A stretch of DNA of 11,018 bases from an uncultured Eubacteriales bacterium. GTDB taxonomy: Bacteria > Bacillota > Clostridia > Lachnospirales > Anaerotignaceae. Under the pieces are notes generated by a model that did no database searches, was not told where the DNA came from, and worked only from the letters and a program-made list of their open reading frames with translations. The position numbers and the translations under genes are program-made. Below, piece by piece: positions 7,218-11,018 of the stretch; position 1 is the first letter of the stretch; every line of letters starts with the position of its first letter. The stretch is from assembly GCA_900546215.1 (NCBI GenBank), contig URCD01000081.1:1-11018 (forward strand), written 5' to 3'.

Positions 7218-7238
7218 GATAAAGGAGTTTTAAAAACT

Positions 7239-8078
7239 ATGTCATACAAAATCATTTTAGACAGCTGCGGTGAACTTACCGATGATATGAAAAGTGCCGG
7301 AAACTATACTAATGTTCCGCTTTCCCTTCAGATTGGCGACAGAAACATAATTGACGATGAATCCTTCGATCAGGCTGAATTTTTAAGCCTTGTAGCAGCG
7401 ACTACTGCATGTCCTAAATCAGCATGTCCTTCTCCTGAGCAGTATATGAGAGCATATGACTGCAGCTGTGAAAGAGTTTATGTCATTACTCTTTCGTCTC
7501 AGTTGAGCGGTTCCTATAACAGCGCAAATCTGGCAAAAAAGCTTTATGCCGAAACTAATCCATTTACAAAGGTAGAGGTTATCGACAGCAAGTCAGCTTC
7601 AGCGGGAGAAACATTAATAGGCATTAAAATAGCCGAATGTGAAGCTAAAGACATGGAATTTGAAGACATAGTTAGTGAGGCAAACAAATACAGAGACTCT
7701 CTTTCTACTATGTTTGTTCTCGAGGACCTCAGTTTTCTTGAAAGAAACGGACGCTTGACCGGAATGAAGAAGCTTGCCGCTAACCTCCTGCACATAGTGC
7801 CAATCATGGGAGCTACAGATCAGGGAACAATTTATCAGATGGACCAAGCCAGAGGCATTAAAAAAGCCATGTCCAAGCTCGTTGACAAAATAATTGAGGA
7901 CTGCAAAAAATGTAACCCTGAAAAACTAATTATAGCCCACTGTAACTGTCCTGAAAGGGCAGAAGATCTAAAAGCAAGAATTCTGGAAAAGGTTTCCGGG
8001 CTTACAATATTTATAAATGATACACGCGGTGTGGCAAGTCTGTACGCAGGAAATAAAGGTATTATTGTCGCCTTTTAA
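7239..8078 (+). CDS. DegV-family protein (fatty-acid-binding, FakB-like)
   Basis: DegV/FakB proteins bind one fatty acid; in many Firmicutes they present it to the kinase FakA, which makes acyl-phosphate for phospholipid synthesis. 279 residues, the normal size. Visible motifs: S9 in the N-terminal LDSCGEL, the loop KSACPSPEQY (60-69) with S65, SSQLSGSYNSA (86-96) with S92 at the carboxylate-binding position, and LEDLSFLERNGRLTG (161-175). The family's C-terminal His in a GxxHxGPG loop is not present: the corresponding segment is TRGVASLYAGNKGI (262-275), with Tyr269 in its place, so this belongs to a variant subfamily and may bind its ligand differently. AGGAG lies 11 nt before the ATG. No FakA-like kinase is in the window. 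The gene is monocistronic, with a terminator right behind it. Confidence 0.92.
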   Translation: MSYKIILDSCGELTDDMKSAGNYTNVPLSLQIGDRNIIDDESFDQAEFLSLVAATTACPKSACPSPEQYMRAYDCSCERVYVITLSSQLSGSYNSANLAKKLYAETNPFTKVEVIDSKSASAGETLIGIKIAECEAKDMEFEDIVSEANKYRDSLSTMFVLEDLSFLERNGRLTGMKKLAANLLHIVPIMGATDQGTIYQMDQARGIKKAMSKLVDKIIEDCKKCNPEKLIIAHCNCPERAEDLKARILEKVSGLTIFINDTRGVASLYAGNKGIIVAF

Positions 8079-8089
8079 ACATAGTATTA

Positions 8090-8123
8090 AACTCTCCGTT
8101 TTTTAATCGGAGAGTTCTTTTTA
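8090..8123. terminator. intrinsic terminator after the degV-family gene
   Basis: AACTCTCCG (8090-8098) pairs with CGGAGAGTT (8108-8116), followed by CTTTTT on the plus strand. On the minus strand the hairpin follows the LOR/SDH gene stop directly and is flanked by T-rich sequence, so it probably serves both converging genes. Confidence 0.88.
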
Positions 8124-9209
8124 TCTTGCAAGCTCTTTGCTTAAATTTACAATGAAGTCCTGAACATTTGTAACTATTCCTCTCGCACTTAGACTTCCCC
8201 TGTCACTTAGCTTATTAACCGCAAATTCAGCAATATCTACACAGTAGAAATATACCTGCCTCACTGTGCCGTCATGCATTACCCTATATGATGGAGTCAT
8301 ATTTCCTGTTGCTATTGTATGCAGTGTCGTAGCCATACATATTACAGTTGTTGCGTCTTTTACCTGATTTCTCATAGCATTCTGTGCTTCATAAACATCA
8401 GCATGAACGCTTGGAAGAGGTCCGTCATCGCGGATAGAACCTGCTAAAACATAGGGAATATTATATTTTTCACAATTGTATATAATTCCGTTATTTATAT
8501 TTTCACCCTTGATAAACTCTTTTACAGATCCATAATATCTGACACGGTTTATTGTATCCAGATGATTATAGTGTCCGTTTGGCTGGCTTTCCTGTGTATA
8601 TATATTCTGGCCAAGAGCCGTATTTAGGTATGCTGCCTCAAGATCATGAGTAGCAAGCGCGTTTCCAGCCAAAACAGCGTGAACAAATCCATGCTGAATC
8701 AGACTTGAAAATGCTTCTCTCGCATCCTTATCAAATGTAAAAGCCGGTCCCATTACCCATACTATTTTACCGGCAATACGGTCGTGTCTTAGAAGGTCAT
8801 ACAGCTCGTCATAATCCTTTGAAAAGGCCGTTTCCCTTGAGCGTCCCTGTCTGAAAGCAAATACGTCACTCTCATTTCTTGTTTCTCCAAAGCCGTTAGG
8901 ATGTACAAAAATTCCCTCTTCGCAGTTTTCCGTTCTTCCGACAACAATTAAATCGCCTTTTTTTATACGCCTGAATTCTCTTACTGCTATTTCATCTTTA
9001 TCAAATACGGCCACACAGTCCATTCTGCTTTCTTCAGCCAAAAGCCACTTACCATTGATTTTAAAATATTCGGGAAATATACTCATTGCATGATATCCTT
9101 CAGGCGCTACACCATCTTTTGGCGCCTCTTTCAAAACAGCCTCCGGGGCATTAATAAACCTCTCCTCATTAAAGTCGGGCGCAGTATAATTTCTTAATAT
9201 AAAGCTCAT
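8121..9209 (-). CDS. LOR/SDH-domain enzyme, probable ornithine cyclodeaminase
   Basis: This matches the LOR/SDH conserved-region family (TIGR00300-type), whose characterised members in archaea and the C-terminal half of cyanobacterial AgrE convert L-ornithine to L-proline plus ammonia using bound NAD. The ATG at 9209 is chosen for its AGGAGG 7 nt upstream; a 28-codon upstream extension would run through a terminator hairpin. That gives 362 residues. Conserved stretches: GVAPEGYHAMS (33-43), GDLIVVGR (85-92), GPAFTFD (154-160), AGNALATHDLEAAYLNTALG (181-200), GHYNHLDTINR (212-222), AGSIRDDGPLPSV (256-268), TLHTIATGNMTPS (295-307) and a C-terminal DRGSLSARGIVTNV (336-349). Archaeal members are usually ~400 residues; the N-terminal subdomain seems short here. 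It is unrelated to the mu-crystallin-type ornithine cyclodeaminase. The family is sure; the exact reaction is inferred. The leader suggests attenuation or riboswitch control. Confidence 0.85.
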   Translation of the reverse strand: MSFILRNYTAPDFNEERFINAPEAVLKEAPKDGVAPEGYHAMSIFPEYFKINGKWLLAEESRMDCVAVFDKDEIAVREFRRIKKGDLIVVGRTENCEEGIFVHPNGFGETRNESDVFAFRQGRSRETAFSKDYDELYDLLRHDRIAGKIVWVMGPAFTFDKDAREAFSSLIQHGFVHAVLAGNALATHDLEAAYLNTALGQNIYTQESQPNGHYNHLDTINRVRYYGSVKEFIKGENINNGIIYNCEKYNIPYVLAGSIRDDGPLPSVHADVYEAQNAMRNQVKDATTVICMATTLHTIATGNMTPSYRVMHDGTVRQVYFYCVDIAEFAVNKLSDRGSLSARGIVTNVQDFIVNLSKELAR

Positions 9210-9242
9210 AACATTTCCTCCTGTTAATTTCAGACTAACGCT

Positions 9243-9297
9243 AAAAAAGTGCTCTGGCGGCACCTTCCAAGACCTACGGTACCGACTGAACACTTTT
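9243..9297 (-). terminator. leader terminator hairpin before the LOR/SDH gene
   Basis: On the minus strand a 10-bp outer stem (9297-9288 with 9254-9245) encloses a 7-bp inner stem (9284-9278 with 9265-9259, CGGUACC with GGUGCCG), separated by 3-nt internal loops, with a ~13-nt apical loop. It ends in six U residues. It lies ~33 nt before the start codon and inside the transcript from the promoter at 9348-9376, so it would stop transcription before the gene unless an alternative fold forms. Confidence 0.75.
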
Positions 9298-9341
9298 ATT
9301 TTCTTTATCCGGTGACAAAGAATGTGTTAGAATTATGCTGT
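9289..9341 (-). promoter_or_regulatory. alternative (antiterminator-like) fold in the LOR/SDH leader
   Basis: In the first part of the leader AACAC (9328-9324) can pair with GUGUU (9293-9289), which is part of the terminator's 5' arm. Between them UUCUUUG (9322-9316) pairs with UAAAGAA (9307-9301) as a hairpin. Its loop contains ACCG (9313-9310), complementary to CGGU (9284-9281) of the terminator's inner stem, as in a pseudoknot. Both pairings would compete with the terminator, the usual design of a transcription-terminating riboswitch. Individual pairings are short, so this is a candidate only. Confidence 0.4.
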
Positions 9342-9347
9342 AAACAA

Positions 9348-9376
9348 ATTATACCATTTAGCTAAATAACTATCAA
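9348..9376 (-). promoter_or_regulatory. sigma-A promoter of the LOR/SDH gene
   Basis: TTGATA (9376-9371) and a perfect TATAAT (9353-9348) on the minus strand are 17 nt apart. The transcript would start near 9341 and have a ~130-nt leader. The promoter lies just after the stop codon of the small peptide gene at 9382. Confidence 0.85.
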
Positions 9377-9381
9377 GAGTA

Positions 9382-9477
9382 TTAAATCATTGGCCTACCT
9401 GAGAGTTTATGTCCTGTATAAATCGTCATAATAAGGCATATACACATTGCTATCGTCCAATACTTATGCTGTTTCAT
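9382..9477 (-). CDS. small membrane peptide, 31 residues, unknown function
   Basis: A complete short reading frame with a textbook ribosome binding site: AAGGAGG (9490-9484) exactly 6 nt before the ATG at 9477. The 31-residue product starts MKQHKYW, has one hydrophobic stretch (~7-22, TIAMCICLIMTIYTG) long enough for a single membrane helix, and ends with a polar, basic tail (HKLSGRPMI). It has its own promoter (9498-9526). The next gene downstream on the same strand is the LOR/SDH gene, but that gene has its own promoter and leader, so co-transcription is uncertain. I do not recognise the peptide securely. Possible roles are a regulatory membrane peptide, a toxin-like peptide or a small transporter-associated protein; nothing in the sequence decides. 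The match of ribosome binding site, start, hydrophobic segment and promoter makes chance unlikely. Confidence 0.65.
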   Translation of the reverse strand: MKQHKYWTIAMCICLIMTIYTGHKLSGRPMI

Positions 9478-9497
9478 ATAATACCTCCTTTTTATAA

Positions 9498-9526
9498 AAA
9501 TTAGCATAACCTAACAGTTATGTCAA
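9498..9526 (-). promoter_or_regulatory. promoter of the small peptide gene with an operator-like dyad
   Basis: TTGACA (9526-9521), a perfect -35 element, is 17 nt from TAATTT (9503-9498), which carries an extended TG motif. The start would fall near 9491, immediately before the AAGGAGG. Inside the promoter lies the dyad CATAAC/GTTATG (9505-9510/9517-9522), which also contains a shorter palindrome TAACAGTTA (9512-9520). On the minus strand the TTAG-N6-CTAA arrangement is faintly like boxes of DtxR-type metal regulators. Confidence 0.6.
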
Positions 9527-9593
9527 TGCTTTTAAATGTTTTTTATATCACTTTTTTAAATTAATTTGAATTGTAATACTTACGTAAAATTAC

Positions 9594-9622
9594 TTTACTT
9601 ATTTTAATTCACATGTTATATT
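9594..9622 (+). promoter_or_regulatory. promoter of the yhdT-panF operon
   Basis: TTTACT (9594-9599) and TATATT (9617-9622) are 17 nt apart, with an extended -10 TG (9614-9615). Transcription would start near 9629, leaving a ~250-nt leader before yhdT. Confidence 0.65.
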
Positions 9623-9628
9623 AAACCG

Positions 9629-9783
9629 AATGGACGGTATTCCAAAGGAAACTAAACCATACAGCATATAGATTCAATAACGCACCTTATTCATTTGACG
9701 GACTGTATCCATTGGCGAACGGCACTGCTCAAAATGTGGCACGAATCAGGTCTTTTTGTTATCTTATTATTTGGAATTCTATC
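9629..9783 (+). ncRNA. structured 5' leader of yhdT-panF (candidate riboswitch aptamer)
   Basis: The stretch from the predicted start to the terminator has no supported gene but has nested complementarity. AAUGG (9629-9633) pairs with CCAUU (9709-9713); AUACAG (9659-9664) pairs with CUGUAU (9703-9708). The two 3' strands are contiguous, so the helices could stack coaxially. Between the 5' strands is a hairpin UUCC-AAA-GGAA (9640-9650), possibly closed by GGU/ACC (9636-9638/9656-9658). Within the second helix is AAUAA/UUAUU (9676-9680/9687-9691) with loop CGCACC. This makes a junction of riboswitch size followed by an intrinsic terminator. I could not match it to TPP, FMN, SAM, cobalamin, lysine, glycine, M-box, c-di-GMP or T-box consensus elements known to me. 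The function and ligand are unknown. Confidence 0.4.
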
Positions 9784-9834
9784 CATCCGCAGTTATTTAC
9801 ATATTTGTATGTAAATAACAACGGGTGTTTTTTT
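9784..9834 (+). terminator. leader intrinsic terminator upstream of yhdT
   Basis: An outer 6-bp stem, CATCCG (9784-9789) with CGGGTG (9822-9827, one G-U pair), encloses a perfect 12-bp stem (9792-9803 with 9808-9819) and a TTTG loop; seven T residues follow (9828-9834). It lies 43 nt before the yhdT start and downstream of the yhdT promoter, with no plus-strand gene between, so it is a conditional terminator rather than the end of an upstream gene. Confidence 0.85.
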
Positions 9835-9877
9835 ATGCATCCGGTACCATGATTTTAATCACTAAAGGAGGAAAAAC

Positions 9878-10150
9878 ATGAAACCAACAACTAAGGAAGA
9901 AAAAAACAGGCAAATAAAAAAAGAAGCCACAGCCACAGCGGTACTTTTTATTATCTGCTTTATTTGGCACGTAGGATTTGGATATGGCCTTTCCGGAAGT
10001 CAAATCTATGTGTTTAACCTGCCATTATGGTGGATATTAAGCACACCAGGGGTGTTTGTAATTGGAGTTATAGGAGTTATATTTCTTCTCAAAAAAGTAT
10101 TTGTTAACTTCGATTTAAACGAGGAAGGAGCTGCTGATGATGACAAATAA
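9878..10150 (+). CDS. yhdT: YhdT-family small membrane protein (partner of PanF)
   Basis: YhdT (DUF997-type) proteins are small two-helix membrane proteins usually encoded directly in front of the sodium/pantothenate symporter panF; their role is not established, but an accessory or assembly role for the symporter is often supposed. Here 90 residues: a charged N-terminus rich in Lys and Glu (1-16), membrane helices at ~17-37 (with the family-typical W30) and ~48-70 (LWWILSTPGVFVIGVIGVIFLL), then an acidic cytoplasmic tail (DLNEEGAADDDK). The ATG has AAAGGAGG 6 nt upstream. It overlaps panF by 14 nt, so translation is probably coupled. The pair is headed by a long leader with a terminator, so yhdT and panF are probably regulated together at transcription elongation. 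Confidence 0.85.
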   Translation: MKPTTKEEKNRQIKKEATATAVLFIICFIWHVGFGYGLSGSQIYVFNLPLWWILSTPGVFVIGVIGVIFLLKKVFVNFDLNEEGAADDDK

Positions 10151-11018
10151 ACAAATTATCATACTCTCCATTCTAGTTATTTATATGGCTGTTAATATGC
10201 TTCTTGGAATAAAAATGAGCCGTCCGTCAGAAAAGGAGGGCAAAAACGGAGGTTTTCTTCAAAACTATTTTGTAGGCGGACGTTCCATGGGAGGCCTCGT
10301 TTTAGCAATGACTCTTGTAGCTACATATACAAGTGCCAGCTCATTTTTAGGCGGACCGGGACTTGCCGCGAGTTGGGGTTTGACACAGTCATGGGTAGCC
10401 GCAATTCAGATAGGAACGGCCTTTCTTACATTAGGCGTAATAGGTAAAAAAATTGCCATTGTCTCCAGAAGAATTAATGCTGTTACTATAACAGATTACT
10501 TTAAAGCAAGATACAATTCACCCGCTGTAGTAATACTGTGCGGAATATGCCTTGTCGTCTTTTTCATAACACAGATGGTTGCTCAGTTTATAGGCGGTGC
10601 AACACTTATAGAAACTGTAACCGGGCTTCCCTACTGGGCGGGGCTGGCGCTGTTTGGAACAATAGTAATTCTTTATACATCAATAGGAGGTTTTAAGGCT
10701 GTTGTAATTACCGATACTTTACAGGGAATTATTATGACTATAGGAACTTTTCTGCTCTTATTCTTTGTCATTAGAGCAGGCGGAGGAATGACAGAACTGA
10801 CTTCACAGCTTGACACGTTAAATCCCGGATGGGATTTGCTTGGTAAAGGGCCTTACAGCGGAGGCCTTACAGCGCTTTCACCTGGATATATGATTTCATT
10901 CTGGGTTCTAGTCGGAATTGGGGTTTTAGGCCTTCCCCAGACTGCTGTCAGAGGAATGGGATTTAAGGATACACAGTCAATGCATAGGGCAATGCTTTAC
11001 GGAACAATAGTCGTTGGT
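10137..11018 (+). CDS. panF: sodium/pantothenate symporter (3' end outside window)
   Basis: PanF is an integral membrane protein of the sodium:solute symporter (SSS) family that imports pantothenate, the precursor of coenzyme A, using the sodium gradient. 294 residues are visible, with no stop before the edge; full-length PanF is ~480. Family features: a first membrane helix (~7-25), then FVGGRSMGGLVLAMTLVATY and SASSFLGGPGLA (45-77), the region that forms the sodium site and broken helix in SSS transporters; TDYFKARY; and GGFKAVVITDTLQG near 184-197, an SSS signature stretch. The ATG at 10137 has GGAG 6 nt upstream; a second ATG at 10140 could also be used. The upstream yhdT overlap argues for PanF rather than the related proline (PutP) or solute transporters, although the nearby proline-forming enzyme makes that alternative worth remembering. 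Confidence 0.88.
   Translation, partial: MMTNKQIIILSILVIYMAVNMLLGIKMSRPSEKEGKNGGFLQNYFVGGRSMGGLVLAMTLVATYTSASSFLGGPGLAASWGLTQSWVAAIQIGTAFLTLGVIGKKIAIVSRRINAVTITDYFKARYNSPAVVILCGICLVVFFITQMVAQFIGGATLIETVTGLPYWAGLALFGTIVILYTSIGGFKAVVITDTLQGIIMTIGTFLLLFFVIRAGGGMTELTSQLDTLNPGWDLLGKGPYSGGLTALSPGYMISFWVLVGIGVLGLPQTAVRGMGFKDTQSMHRAMLYGTIVVG

Noticed and set aside
9259..9284. T-box-like GGTACCG and GGTGCCGCC in the LOR/SDH leader.
   Set aside because: The leader (~130 nt) is too short for a T-box Stem I, and these bases pair with each other as the inner stem of the terminator.
9210..9293. 28-residue N-terminal extension of the LOR/SDH protein.
   Set aside because: It would be encoded by the terminator hairpin and the ribosome binding site; AGGAGG at 7 nt spacing supports the ATG at 9209.
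9630..9671. A 13-codon leaderless peptide starting at the predicted yhdT transcript start (ATG at 9630).
   Set aside because: There is no ribosome binding site and no run of a regulatory amino acid as in attenuator peptides, and it overlaps the helix-forming bases. It cannot be excluded but is unsupported.
9700..9780. T-box leader for yhdT-panF, suggested by a UGGCAC sequence near 9738.
   Set aside because: The conserved antiterminator core (GGGUGGNACCGCG) is absent, and the leader lacks recognisable Stem I elements.
9625..9850. A plus-strand reading frame open for ~70 codons across the yhdT leader.
   Set aside because: It has no ATG/GTG/TTG start with a ribosome binding site near its beginning, runs straight through the terminator hairpin, and shows no recognisable protein pattern; leader RNA explains the region better.
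1..11018. CRISPR arrays, tRNA or rRNA genes, restriction-modification or other defence genes.
   Set aside because: I saw no regularly spaced direct repeats, no tRNA T-arm motif with matching acceptor stem, no rRNA sequence and no defence-type proteins in either strand.

Overview
The window looks like chromosomal DNA of an endospore-forming, low-GC Firmicute, most likely class Clostridia (a Lachnospiraceae-like organism is plausible but not provable here). The reasons are the AT-rich composition, strong AGGAGG ribosome binding sites, sigma-A-type promoters (TTGACA/TATAAT, 17-bp spacers), a SpoIID/LytB-domain protein, a sporulation-type polysaccharide deacetylase, and TTG start codons.

Layout. 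(1) 1-1560 is the right-hand end of a mobile element. It holds the C-terminal end of one large serine recombinase, then a second recombinase-like gene that has the recombinase domain, zinc ribbon and C-terminal domain but no catalytic N-terminal domain, then a terminator. (2) 1561-1735 is an AT-rich junction with two imperfect dyads, either of which could be an attachment or operator site. (3) 1736-5431, minus strand: a polysaccharide deacetylase with its own terminator, then a probable spoIID-like/queA operon with a good promoter. (4) 5499-6518, plus strand: cysK with a near-consensus promoter and a bidirectional terminator. (5) 6517-8123: a TetR regulator diverges from a DegV-family fatty-acid-binding protein; a dyad over the degV promoter is a candidate operator. 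(6) 8121-9376, minus strand: an ornithine-cyclodeaminase-like LOR/SDH enzyme whose ~130-nt leader holds a terminator hairpin and a competing alternative fold. (7) 9382-9526, minus strand: a 31-residue membrane peptide with its own ribosome binding site and promoter. (8) 9594-11018, plus strand: yhdT-panF (sodium/pantothenate symporter, cut by the window edge), preceded by a ~250-nt structured leader ending in an intrinsic terminator.

How the genes fit together. The minus-strand block is mostly cell-wall/sporulation and tRNA modification (queuosine). cysK makes cysteine; the LOR/SDH enzyme probably makes proline from ornithine; yhdT-panF imports pantothenate. The most interesting part is 9209-9877, where two metabolic transcription units leave the same region in opposite directions. 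Each has a promoter, a structured leader and a terminator hairpin just before the ribosome binding site, the layout of riboswitch or attenuation control. I could not match either leader to an RNA class I know. The recombinase pair lying directly downstream of queA, where tgt often follows in related genomes, is the second point of interest.
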